Assembly: GCA_028095005.1 (NCBI GenBank)
Contig: CM051461.1
Span: 45,310,812 to 45,374,811 of the forward strand
Direction of reading: 5' to 3'
Source: Rhynchospora pubera
Lineage: Eukaryota; Streptophyta; Magnoliopsida; Poales; Cyperaceae
Length of the DNA: 64,000 nt
Numbering within the stretch: position 1 is the stretch's first letter; each line of letters opens with the position of its first letter. Positions 23,422 to 35,718 of the stretch are shown in pieces. The position numbers and the translations under genes are program-made. The notes below the pieces were generated by a model. It searched no databases. It saw only the letters and a program-made list of their open reading frames with translations, and was not told where the DNA came from.

Positions 23422-25203
23422 TGTTAGGAACTCAAGTCCACGTGCAATTTTAATTTTTATTAACATTTAACAAAGAATTAATACGCACGATTAACGAATC
23501 TAGTCATTCAAGAGATTAACATTATAAAAGGAGAAGCGTAGGAGATTACCTCTTCCGATATCGTATTCGGAAGGCTCGAATCCTTTCTTTAGGAATCGGT
23601 GGCGTGCTCGTCACCTTCACAGCTGCCCTTCGGTTGCCTCGAGTCCACCAAGGAGATTAACCAAGTTCTAATCTCATGTGCTAGCACGAGCAAGAACAAA
23701 GCTAATCCATTCGCTATTCCTCTTCCAATCAACAATTAATTAGTGGAATAGCTATTCTCAACACATGAGACCTATCAATTAGCCATGGAAAGAAGCTACA
23801 GAAGAGAGAAACTAATTTTCTCTCCTCTTGGTTGGGTGGCGGCCACAAAGATGGTCAAGAGCAAAAATGCAACAAAAATTAGGTTAGGTGATTTTCACGC
23901 CAAAAAATCTTATATTGCTACTCACTTTTCTAATTAATCTCATTAATTAAAAATGCCATTCATTATGGCCGGCCACGCCTAGGAGCAATTTGATATCTTT
24001 CCATTTTTATATCTGAAACACATTAAATCAATATTTAATGGGCTAAGCATATTGTTTGGACTCAAAAAGACTTAAATGAATGAAGGCCTATATATTCAAT
24101 ATAATTCCAATAACTATATTGAATATTGTTGAGTATAATTAATTATCAAATTATTGATAATTATTTCAGGATTAGCATGTTCATTAATTTATTTCTATAT
24201 GATACCTTGACTTAATTAATTATAACGGTTCGCAACGGTATATAATTAATTAATCAACATATCATATTATTGCATTCATTAATGCAATCAAATAAATAAT
24301 ACACCGTATGGTCAAAGTCCTATTTGTGTGACCCTTTGAGGATTTATGCTATGTTGGCCATGGAAAATAAATCGTCATTTATTTCCAATAATCATAAGCG
24401 GTATCTAGCAACACGTTATGATTCCCAATTCGCATAAACAAATACTGTACCAATACAGCACTTCAATCCTGCATAAGAAATGGTATCTTATTGTTTTGAT
24501 TCTTATGTCACATGATATCCGTGTATAATCCAAGATAGGAATGTGTCATTCTTGCAGATTATACGTTTCTTAATCTAGAGTTGATCGCCTAGTTGCGCGC
24601 AAACGATCCAACTCCATCAAGGGGCCCAGTAGATATCATCACTCACTAGGTGAACTAATGAGGGACATACGGTTGTCTTGATGAACAGTTTCTCCCCGCA
24701 CAATTCAAGAGAACATAAATAAAGTCCGTATAGCAGCCCTTATCAGGAATCAACGTTAGACGATATTTATAGAACCTATCCTCATGTGGAGAAACTGAAT
24801 CATCTCAAACTCAGAATCAAACACGCATGAAATAAATAATGACACATAACACAATCCATATATTTATTTCATTAGGTCATGTCCTGTGCTATGTTCTAGT
24901 AACATACACATATGCAATTAAGTCGGTAACTCCTTACCTATGATTTGTAGAACTTAGTCATCACTTAACTTGCATACTAATCTTATATGATAATTAATGT
25001 TCCTTGTTAATTATCAAGATTATGGACTCTTTAGAGATATTATTGTCATTCTGACGAATGATCCACAGAGATCTACAATTCAGATCCTCAACCTGAATGA
25101 TCTGTCAATAATAAACTCTAGGAACAAATGATCAAACATCATCAATAACATAAACTAACATAATAGTCACCAACTGATTGGCTTCTAGGACATATCTCCA
25201 ACA
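23422..25203 (-). repeat. Copia element 2, 3' LTR
   Basis: TG...CA ends, from TGTTAGGAACTCAAGTCC to CATATCTCCAACA on the plus strand. It shares several blocks with element 1 LTRs, for example CCTATTTGTGTGACCCTTTG and the paired TAATTAATTATAACGGTTCG block. A minus-strand TATA-like ATATAAGA lies at about 23909-23917. Confidence 0.92.
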
Positions 25204-25214
25204 ATCTCCCACTT
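25204..25214 (-). promoter_or_regulatory. Polypurine tract of Copia element 2
   Basis: Minus-strand AAGTGGGAGAT directly beside the 3' LTR, identical to element 1. Confidence 0.85.
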
Positions 25215-25527
25215 GGCCTAGAGTCAATCAGCAGTGACTTCTAGCCAATGAAGAACTGAGAATGATGTCATATATCTATATATATACATGTCTCAAACCT
25301 CAAAAGAAATAATACGCTTAAAGTCAGTTACTCATACGTCCATAACGTATGGATGCTCGATAGCATCTCGTATACCGCTTAAGGTAGAGGTTATGTCAGA
25401 GTCTTCGCTGTGTTCGCGAAACTATCCACTTTTAGTTGAACCTACGCATATATATACTCCTATATATATAGTCTTGATCATCATCATATGAGATCAAGTG
25501 ATACTGTCATAGATCATAGTTGGATCA

Positions 25528-25827
25528 TCAATCAGATATTGGGTTCTTCAAGACTAAGCTATGGTTCGAGATGCATAGAATCATATCAGCTTGACTGAGA
25601 ACTTCTTGATCCAAACTATTCTCTTTCTTTGCTTCACAAGTTGCTATGTATTTTGCTTTGGTGACGGAAATGGTTGTAATCCCATTTAGAAAATCTTCTA
25701 AACTTACAACACCACCTTTAAGCAAAACATGTAGCTTAATTGTGATTATATCAATCTTTCGAAAAATAACATCAGTGTAACAACTTACATGAGCTCTTTT
25801 CCATGAAAACATATTTCTCTTTCTCAT
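25528..25827 (-). pseudogene. Copia RNase H remnant, element 2
   Basis: A 99-codon open piece contains GGVVSLEDFLNGI and VTKAKYIATCEAKKE. These match the Copia RNase H block normally read as ...TEAEYIAASEAAKEA. The catalytic-region Glu of TEAEY is Lys, as in element 1. There is no connection to the reverse transcriptase piece upstream because stops and a 59-bp duplication intervene. Confidence 0.72.
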
Positions 25828-25870
25828 AAGATACTTGAGAATATCTTTTGATTATTGTCCAAACGTGTTT

Positions 25871-25988
25871 TCTTGTATCCGCTTGACAACTGCTTGTCAC
25901 ATTTCTTGGATACAACACATTGGGGCTTGTCTTGTATCCGTTTGACAACTGCTTGTCACATTTCTTGGATACAACACATTGGGGCTTG
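25871..25988. repeat. 59-bp tandem duplication inside Copia element 2
   Basis: Two 59-bp copies (25871-25929 and 25930-25988), each beginning TCTTGTATCCG, differ at one base by eye. Element 1 has a single copy at the matching place near 5630. The length is not a multiple of three, so it would shift any frame through it. Confidence 0.85.
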
Positions 25989-26619
25989 TGCATAAATATG
26001 ACATACATAATGAAACTCGTAACGAAATGCTTGAACTATTTCATGCACTTCTTCTCGAATTGAGTTGCAATAAACCGAGTCAAACTCAAGTTATATGCCA
26101 GATGACGTGGTTTGACATCCTTTATTTGGAGTCTATCTTTCATGTTTCTAGAATACTTCGTCATTATATGCACATTTGCTCAAACCTAACATCCATCATA
26201 ATCTATCTCCATAGATTTTATTTCCTAGGATTTAGGTGAACTTGCCCAAGAAATCATTCTTTAATGAGATCTTGACGATATTTATTCAATCAACGTTACT
26301 TCCCAATTAATATATAGTTATCTTGTACAATACAAATAACACAATTATGCTCCCACTAAATATCTTGTCTATACAAGATACTTTTCACGAATATCAACTC
26401 CTTGACTTCCTTGTCAAAATATTTATTCCACAGTGCTCACTTCGATTCATTAATGGATCCTTGAAGCACGCATATTTTTTTTGCAATATATCAATCAAGA
26501 CCTCGATTTGTGTCATATGCACAACATCTTTCTTCATTCAACCAATGAACGCGGTTTTGATGTACCTTTTCATATATCAATATATATAAAATGCAACTAC
26601 TGCTAGAATGATATTTATT

Positions 26620-26747
26620 GACTGATTTATACATAGCTACAAGCGAAAAACCGTGCTTTGTACATAGTCAACCCGTCATCGACTTAGACATAGCCACAAC
26701 GTGAAGCTGTGCTTTGTACATAGTCGACTCGTCATCCATGTCAATCT
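26620..26747 (-). pseudogene. Copia reverse transcriptase start remnant, element 2
   Basis: The minus strand reads DMDDESTMYKAQLHV... and then a second, out-of-frame copy of the same block. This is the decayed and duplicated TYKARLVAKGY region of Copia reverse transcriptase. The same duplication is present in element 1. Confidence 0.6.
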
Positions 26748-29329
26748 TTACTTTAAAGATTTGAAAGTTCTTGATGGATTGCTCCTTCATGAATATCAAC
26801 AAAGGTCTATACCTTGTTGTTACATATGGATTGCACTTAAAGATCACATGGGTTCAAACCATACTTGTGGAATCGGGCTCTTCCATCGGCTCTTTAATTA
26901 TCAACGGATCCTCATATGCCAGGTACGAGGATGTCGTGATGTCTATGCACCTTTCGGTTAGACAATCACTTTCGTTGACCTTTTGTAGGATTAGTGCTCG
27001 AGTTCATGAACTACTTTTACAACGACTTGTAGAATAAGTTCTTGATCCTCATATATACTGAGATTCTCAAACATCATCAACTCGTGATATGTTTAAGTCG
27101 TCATTAGAAGCGAGCGTGCTCATGAACTTCTTCCTTTCACAACGACTTGTGAATGAAGTTCCGCTCAACTCCCACTAAGCACCATGTATGGAGTGACAAG
27201 TTTCCCACAAGGGTACTTCTTGTAGTGACACATAAACTCCTTTAATGCTCACTTTACTACTTCTTCTTGAGAATATTATTCTCCAAGACTACGTCATGAT
27301 TAGCAACAACTAGTTTGTTCTTATCATGTTCGTAGAAGTAGTACCTTCGATTAATTTAAGGTATCCTACAAAACATAAGCGTCCTATTTGGGTCCAAACT
27401 TATAAATCAACAAACTTTGAAATAAGCTTCTTAACACCAAATCTTGAGAAACAATGTACTTAGAGATCATTCGTAAGATATATTTCTCAATGGACTTCGA
27501 TGGAACATTATTCAGTGTAAACAATATTGTCCTCAAATAAGAATCCCTAATATGAGTTGATTAAGTCAATTTGATTTATTATCAATCGAACTATATCAAA
27601 TAAAGTTTGATACCTCCATTCTTGGACATACTATACTAATATAATGTTCCTAATGGAGTGAGTTGTGAAACTATTTTCACATTCTTTAGATAATGCATCA
27701 AATCATACGACTTAGCTATTTACCATGATTAATTGTAAGACTTATACCTTTCTTGAATGGACTTTCAACTTCACTCTTAAACTCCTTTGAACTAGTCAAA
27801 AGATTCATACTTGCATCTTATCAAATAGATACGTCAATATCTACTATGATCGTTGGTCAAGTAGTAAAGTGTCAACAATCATTCATTATTCAAGTACTTA
27901 TAGGTCTACATACATCGATATGTATGAGTCCTAATCAAGTTACTTGTCCTTAAACCTTTATAGGTCAAAGGCGTTTTTGTCATCTAACAAACATGATTCA
28001 CATGCCTCAATTTGATTCGCAATCGAATTGATCCACGAGCTCTACGCTATGTAGACTCTCATAATGTAATTCTCGTTTATGTATGACTAAGCGGTCATTT
28101 CACACGAAAGTCAATACTTTATGTGAAGACTTACGCATCCTATTTGTCATTCAAAAACTCGTTTATCCATTTCAAGCATATTCAAGCAATATAGACATGA
28201 AATCATATAAACAAATCCACAATAAAAGAACATTGTTTGTCTTTTACAAAACATAATCATCCATCATCTATATGAATAGAGATAAAGTTTTAGGATGTAA
28301 GGAACGAGGTACTCGACCTACAATTCCTATTAGTAAAGACAACTCTATGTATCCAATGGTAGTGGTTTAAATGAATAATCCATTTCCTTATACGGAGTTT
28401 ACTTTACTGCTCTCGAACTTTCTCTCATTGCTTACACATTTCACTAAATGCGAGCGCATGAACTAGTACCAAGTTATAGTGTGAATTAGAGATAGCGAGA
28501 TAATTTGAACGACAATACTCTTGAAGGGTTAGAACATCTCCAACACGATAATCATGGTATTTCGAACAACCTTTCAAATGCCTCCATAAACGGCAAATGA
28601 AACATCTCATGTGACATACGGTCACAAATGAGGGTCTCGAAGTCTAAACTCATACTTAGGTGAAGTATTTCTTAAATACTTAGCTAATTACAATTTACAC
28701 AAACAAGTTTGCAAAATGTAACATCATATCTTTCATTTAATTAGGAAGAGATCGTATGACAATATCAACAATCCTTGATATTGGAGATCTTGATATCTCT
28801 AGTTGCCAATTAATTTTTCAAACCTTTCAGTTCGCAAGCTAAAGGAAACTTCATGTACCTTCTTAAAAGAAGTTTCTCTTGCTTAATTTATGCTGCATTA
28901 CTCGATCATAAATGATTGAGTCAACATCAACTTTCTCTAAGAACTCATTCTTGAGTAAGTGGATGCGAGCGTAGGAGTCAAATCTAGTCCGTATGAATTC
29001 TCTAATCCAAAGGTCTAGAGATCCTAAAATGAGGATATCGGCATTCGCTTCTTTGAATAACTTTTCGTAAAAGTCAATCAATCATCGCGATGCTACGTTC
29101 GAAAAAATTTGAGGAATATATTTTTGGGAATAAACATGCTCAAGTTTCTTTTCGCTAAGAACATGTCTTAGGAATCGGTGTTACTTCTCTAAGTAAATAC
29201 CTTTAGAAACGAGCTAGTTCGAATTCAAAGATTGATCGCAACGAAATTAACACATTTAGTATCTATGACAATCTCAATTTAAGGTTATTTAGTTGATGCA
29301 ATGATTTATTTATAATGATAAACAAAACT

Positions 29330-29660
29330 CCCACTACATTTATTTAATGTCCCAAATGTAGTTGGTTTCCAAGATCCCCATTTTCATCAAGTAGAGCCTG
29401 CTATGGCACGTCACTCTACCTAACTAGACAAAGTAGGTTCTCCAACCAATCATATCAACCATATGACTCTTGGTTTGTGAATATCTATATATTTACAAAC
29501 TTCGCCCCGATGTCCAAACTCTAGTTGGGTCCATCGATAAGTAACCTCTCTCTATTTGCTCCTAACAAATCTTATTTGTACCCCTACTTTTGAGTGACAA
29601 CCATGACGTCCGCTTGGGCGGACCGCGCCATGAGAGGACAAACGATGCGAAGGGGATAGA
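29330..29660 (-). other. Conserved leader/gag-start region, Copia element 2
   Basis: Counterpart of 9060-9404 with the same perfect inverted repeat GTCCGC-TTGG-GCGGAC (29608-29623). The minus-strand frame MARSAQADVM is kept but stops soon after, unlike in element 1. Conservation without a shared long frame favours a nucleic-acid role; this is inference. Confidence 0.4.
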
Positions 29661-31335
29661 GAGAAGGAGGGCGGTCGGCTTAATCAAATTAATAGGACAT
29701 TTATTATGCGACTTTGTTTGGTGGTCATGTCAACATACACTCATACCTATCCTATGACATTTCATAGCATCTCAAACACAAGCATTGTTGTGGGTTTGTA
29801 TGGCTCCAGATTGCATATTAGTCTCTGCCGCATCTCCATGTAGCAAGACTAATCTAATTCAAGCCCTCCCACTAATTATCTAGATCCTATCTAATAATTA
29901 ATGAAAATAAATACATGTGTAAAAGTCCTAATTCCCTCCTAGGCCTTAGGGGCATGCAAGCCTCACAAGTTACATTAAAATTAATCAAAATTAATTAATG
30001 GCACCAAAGGCCGCATTACACACATTCACACAAGCATACAATTACAAACCACAAGGCATTGAAATCTTGAGTCATACTAAACCCACGATCCTCCTACAAA
30101 AATGAGTTAGCACATATACAATATACATGTTTCACTTGTTCTTAATTAACTTCATTAATTAGAATCTTTGTGTATGCTTGTCGCTCGTTTTTTCAAATGC
30201 AAAAAGGTTTAACATTACAACTACTTGTTTAAACCTTTGAAATTTGATCTACAATTCAAAAACAGAGAGGAGGGTGTTTAAGGAGTGTTCTAATTAACAT
30301 TTCAACTAATTGATTAATAAGAATATATTTTAACTAATTAAAATAAGCAATTTGGGACCCGATAAAATCCGAAATTTTTCGGTCTCCAAAACTTCCGAAA
30401 TAAATCCAGAGAGCTCCTTACATTGAGTACAACTACCAGTAAATATTTCAAGGAGAGATCATTTACCATCAGGGAGAATCAAAAAAGACAAATCCTGATA
30501 TTGTGCGCGAAACACCGTTATCAGATTTTCTGTTTTTCATCTAAACCATTTGGTCTAAAGGATCATCTTCCTTACAGTTTTTATATAAACAATTTATACA
30601 GAAAACATAGCACATACAGTTGGCTACCTATCCATGGAAAAATAAACAGCAAGGTCTATTCAAAATTTTCGAGTTAAATGTCATACAAGTAACAAGTCCA
30701 GTTCTGAAACAGACTGACGACCGAAAAGTTAAGACCCAGTTGAAGCATCAAACCTTGTCGAAAAATTATGAAATTAGCTTTTATAGAATCCTAATTCGAA
30801 ATAGAACAACTCTATTCAAACACTTTTCTGTAAAAGTTCTTTAATAATTTTATTTTGTCAAAACAACCAGCTTATTTAGAAAGACAGATCTGACGATATC
30901 GATTCTTTCCATACTTGAACATCCACATAAAATCCGAAATAGGTAACAAATTACACATATTCAGAAAGAGTATCAAGTCTAGATTAATCCTAGTCAAAAG
31001 ATATAGGTAGGTATTATCCAAAAATACGTCTTTCTTGCCCAACAAACAGAACTGTGCAGCAAAACGGCAAATCTGCGCACCGTTACCGTTTAATTCACAA
31101 ACAAATCATAACTAATTATAAAATAGTGAAACTAGCGCCAAAAGAACCATGACTCAAAGATCTACAACTTCCAATAAGATAGAAAAAATTCCAGAAAAGT
31201 TTGCATCACGAAAAACAAGCAACAAAACAGAAAAACAGATTTTTTTCCAGACAGCAAGCACACACATCACTAATTAACTTTGTTAATTACTAATTTCTCG
31301 ATTTAAAAATGTTAAAAACTTGAATAACGACCAGC

Positions 31336-31347
31336 GCTCTGATATCA
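31336..31347 (-). promoter_or_regulatory. Primer binding site of Copia element 2
   Basis: Minus-strand TGATATCAGAGC lies one base inside the 5' LTR. It differs at one base from the initiator tRNA-Met site in element 1. Confidence 0.85.
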
Positions 31348-31348
31348 C

Positions 31349-33128
31349 TGTTAGGAACTCAAGTCCACGTGCAATTTTAATTTTTATTAACATTTAACAA
31401 AGAATTAATACGCACGATTAACGAATCTAGTCATTCAAGTGATTAACATTATAAAAGGAGAAGCGTAGGAGATTACCTCTTCCGATATCGTATTCGGAAG
31501 GCTCGAATCCTTTCTCTAGGAATCGGTGGCGTGCTCGTCACCTTCACAGCTGCCCTTCGGTTGCCTCGAGTCCACCAAGGAGATTAACCAAGTTCTAATC
31601 TCATGTGCTAGCACGAGCAAGAACAAAGCTAATCCATTCGCTATTCCTCTTCCAATCAACAATTAATTAGTGGAATAGCTATTCTCAACACATGAGACCT
31701 ATCAATTAGCCATGAAAAGAAGCTACAGAAGAGAGAAACTAATTTTCTCTCCTCTTGGTTGGGTGGCGGCCACAAAGATGGTCAAGAGCAAAAATGCAAC
31801 AAAAATTAGGTTAGGTGATTTTCACGCCAAAAAATCTTATATTGCTACTCACTTTTCTAATTAATCTCATTAATTAAAAATGCCATTCATTATGGCCGGC
31901 CACGCCTAGGAGCAATTTGATATCTTTCCATTTTTATATCTCAAACACATTAAATCAATATTTAATGGGCTAAGTATTGTTTGGGCTCAAAAAGACTTAA
32001 ATGAATGAAGGCCTATATATTCAATATAATTCCAATAACTATATTGAATATTGTTGAGTATAATTAATTATCAAATTATTGATAATTATTTCAGGATTAG
32101 CATGTGCATTAATTTATTTCTATATGATACCTTGACTTAATTAATTATAACGGTTCGCAACGGTATATAATTAATTAATCAACATATCATATTATTGCAT
32201 TCATTAATGCAATCAAATAAATAATACACCGTATGGTCAAAGTCCTATTTGTGTGACCCTTTGAGGATTTATGCTATGTTGGCCATGGAAAATAAATCGT
32301 CATTTATTTCCAATAATCATAAGCGGTATCTAGCAGCACGTTATGATTCCCAATTCGCATAAACAAATACTGTACCAATACAGCACTTCAATCCTGCATA
32401 AGAAATGGTATCTTATTGTTTTGATTCTTATGTCACATGATATCCGTGTATAATCCAAGATAGGAATGTGTCATTCTTGCAGATTATACGTTTCTTGATC
32501 TAGAGTTGATCGCCTAGTTGCGCGCAAACGATCCAACTCCATCAAGGGGCCCAGTAGATATCGTCACTCACTAGGTGAACTAATGAGGGACATACGGTTG
32601 TCTTGATGAACAGTTTCTCCCCGCACAATTCAAGAGAACATAAATAAAGTCCGTATAGCATCCCTTATCAGGAATCAACGTTAGACGATATTTATAGAAC
32701 CTATCCTCATGTGGAGAAACTGAATCATCTCAAACTCAGAATCAAACACGCATGAAATAAATAATGACACATAACACAATCCATATATTTATTTCATTGG
32801 GTCATGTCCTGTGCTATGTTCTAGTAACATACACATATGCAATTAAGTCGGTAACTCCTTACCTATGATTTGTAGAACTTAGTCATCACTTAACTTGCAT
32901 ACTAATCTTATATGATAATTAATGTTCCTTGTTAATTATCAAGATTATGGACTCTTTAGAGATATTATTGTCATTCTGACGAATGATCCACAGAGATCTA
33001 CAATTCATATCCTCAACCTGAATGATCTGTCAATAATAAACTCTAGGAACAAATGATCAAACATTATCAATAACATAAACTAACATAATAGTCATCAACT
33101 GATTGGCTTCTAGGACATATCTCCAACA
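31349..33128 (-). repeat. Copia element 2, 5' LTR (promoter LTR)
   Basis: 1,780 bp, matching 23422-25203 with about fifteen substitutions and one 2-bp difference. Its outer end abuts the target duplication GAGTC. Confidence 0.92.
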
Positions 33129-33169
33129 GAGTCAAGCTTTCCAACTTATTTTTAAATTAAATATCTATG

Positions 33170-33246
33170 AAAGACCCCTCAGTCGAGTTTCGAACTTGCG
33201 ACCTTTCACTCAAAATGCATTGCTCTTTGCCATAGACCAAGAGCTA
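33170..33246 (-). mobile_element. SINE-like tRNA-derived fragment
   Basis: On the minus strand TAGCTCTTGGTCTATGG resembles a tRNA A box region, and GTTCGAAAC (33187-33195) fits the B box consensus GWTCRANNC. The spacing fits a tRNA-related SINE head. No tail is seen, because the sequence soon runs into the Copia target site. Assigned on motif pattern only. Confidence 0.35.
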
Positions 33247-33639
33247 GTTGTAACACTTTTTATAAGTTAGTAGGGTTAGGAATTAAATTTAGTACTTTGA
33301 GATTAGTGTTTGAAATAAAATTAGTAAAAATTAGTTCTAACTTATGTGCTAACTACATTGACTTTAAATTCGTTTGACAATTATAGATTAAAAAGTAAGG
33401 TTGCTAATCTAAAAATTAGACTAACTGCATGCATGTCAAACGCCTCGTTATAGTAGTGTATGAAGTTCAACTTGATGAATCTTATGTATGTTACATATAT
33501 ATTCTCTATGCGCAGCAAAATTTATTTAATTTGCATCGGTACGTATTATCCGCAACAAATTTATCTTTCATTGGTATCATCCGAATTTCTAAAAAGAACT
33601 AAAAATCTCAACGAAGTTTCTAGAGCGGTTGTGGATTTT

Positions 33640-34030
33640 GTACGTTCACGTGTAACTCTTTTAAGTTTAAATTAACTTTAAATATGCATTTTAGTTTGCT
33701 GAATTACCTTCTTTGACAAGAGATTTTTTAAATTGCACTTCGAAACACTTAGAAATGACAATATTGTTGTCTTTGTTCCACTTTGCCATATCGCAATTGG
33801 AAGCGAAATTTAAAATAATGTACAGATGTGAGGTTTTTTGTAATAAATTATTATTTGGTTGGCTTATTAATTCTTCCGTCAAATTATTTGTAAGGAAGAA
33901 TAAAAAATGAGGTCCGAAATAGAAAAAAAAAATTATTTCAGTCTTCCCAAATTATAGGATTTACCTTGATATTATATGGGCAACTAATTAAGAGTTGACT
34001 ATTCCTAAATGCACGCAGCCAGTTCTTATA
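33640..34030 (+). repeat. F-box upstream-type relic, copy E
   Basis: Diverged match to copy C from the GTTACCTTCTCCTCCTAGAC part through CAATCCTTCCGTCAAATTAT to CATTCCTAAATGCATGCAGCC. No F-box frame follows; unrelated DNA begins near 34040. It is on the far side of Copia element 2 from the gene. Confidence 0.6.
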
Positions 34031-34039
34031 TAACAACGC

Positions 34040-35380
34040 AAAATTTAGAATTCCAAAACAAAAAAAATGGAAAATAAAACTTAATCATGGGAAGCGTGTA
34101 ACCATAGCTAGTATTATACATCTCCAGTGTAATCCGCACAACAGCTGGGATTTGACATTGGCGTTTATTGGGAAGTAATAAGAAAAGCAATAAATTGGCT
34201 ATTCGTATGATCGGACGACAACACCTCCCTGCATTAATGAACACAAGAGATCCTCTCTATTTCACCAGTAGAGGGCACGTTTTTCACGTGTTTATGAAGC
34301 TAATAGATACTATTCTTACATAGAAAATGTTGTTTTATTAGTTGACAAAATTTTAGAATCATGTTATAGTTAATTGATCTTTAATAAATACTATGCGTAT
34401 CCGAATATTTTAATATGTTTGATCAGCAGATATAGTTAGCGACCAATCTTTGTTTCCCATCTAATTTAAGTGTGTCTATCCGAGTATTGGATGATTAGAT
34501 CCACGTGTCAAGGAAAATTAATTTAATTTATTTATATTTATATTTAGTATAAATAATATACAGAGGAACCCACGCGTGCTAGCGCTGGTCCTTGTTTGCC
34601 TCACGTAGGCCTGTCAACGGCTACCGTTTTGCCGTGACGTAAAATGATAACGAAATGATTAGTGGCATGATTATTTCTGGCGTTTCGATAACGGAACGGT
34701 AAAGAAACAGGAGCTGGAACGAAATTTCACATACCATTTAACGAAATCGCATATTTTACACATGTTATTTACCGTTTCAGTAAACGAAACGGTTGACGAA
34801 ATGCTGAAACTATATCGTTACTTATGTGGCACAGTATACGAAATGAGCTTTTTCCCTCGTGAAGACCATATTTGACAGGTATAGCCTCACGCACTCGCAC
34901 ATTTGTAACATATTAACATTAATTGCTCTTTATAACTCAATCCTTATATACTATCTATTTATAACATCAATACCTGACGTGGGACTAGGCCTGCACAACG
35001 TGTCTAACGGCAACGGAATGAGACATTTCGTTTGTCGTTCCGTTTCGCCAACGATACATATCAAACTATTCCGTTATTTGTTCTGTTTTAACGGAACATG
35101 ACGGAACGTATAAATTTGAACTGTATTTCATCCAAACTTGTGAGAAACACGTACCGTTTATCGTTCCATTCGGTAATGGATTAAAATTTCATATTCGTTT
35201 ACCATTCCATTTAGACGGAACGTGCACGAAAAATGGTACACGGTATACCGTTTGCGTAGGGACTAAACATCCTACTTCAAAATTGGATGGACACCCCACT
35301 TCAAATCGTCAACAGTCGATACTCATGTGCCTCTCTCCATTTTGTTTTTAAATAAATATAATTTTGTTTTTTTATTATTT
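34040..35380. other. Repeat debris, no gene recognised
   Basis: Two stretches (about 34605-34860 and 34985-35265) are rich in CGTTTCG/AACGGAAC-like words, and each starts with TAGGCCTG. They look like pieces of one degenerate repeat family. I found no matched element ends, and the 72- and 80-codon frames here are not convincing. Confidence 0.35.
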
Positions 35381-35718
35381 CATTTGGCTATAAAATTTTA
35401 TATGCATGCTCACATGAAATTGGGTGATATAAAATTTTCTAATTGTAGGCTTAAAAAAATATTTCGAATCATTTTCTAAATCTCATAAAATTTAATTTTC
35501 ACAAAGATGTGAAATTTTTTTAAGAGGAGTGTTCCGCTGCCACATGTTTTTCGTGCCACAAGTTGCCACAACTTCATATTTTATCAATATTTTAAATTTT
35601 TTTTAAATTCAAATGTCAAATCCAAACCGTTGATCTTCTCTATTTTAACGAGCGATGTGTTTCTATATAAATTTTATAAAATTTGGAGTCAATTTGATAC
35701 TCGATCAACTGATCAAAA

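Larger units (their letters stand above)
23422..33128 (-). mobile_element. Ty1/Copia-type LTR retrotransposon, element 2, dead pol
   Basis: A complete 9.7-kb element on the minus strand, from the same family as element 1 but a different subfamily. The LTRs are 1,782 and 1,780 bp, and the target duplication GAGTC is perfect (23417-23421 and 33129-33133). The primer site reads TGATATCAGAGC on the minus strand, one mismatch from the initiator tRNA-Met site. The polypurine tract is as in element 1. I counted roughly fifteen LTR differences plus one 2-bp indel, so it is older than element 1. The interior is 6,145 bp and aligns with element 1 along its length, including the broken pol. Confidence 0.92.
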
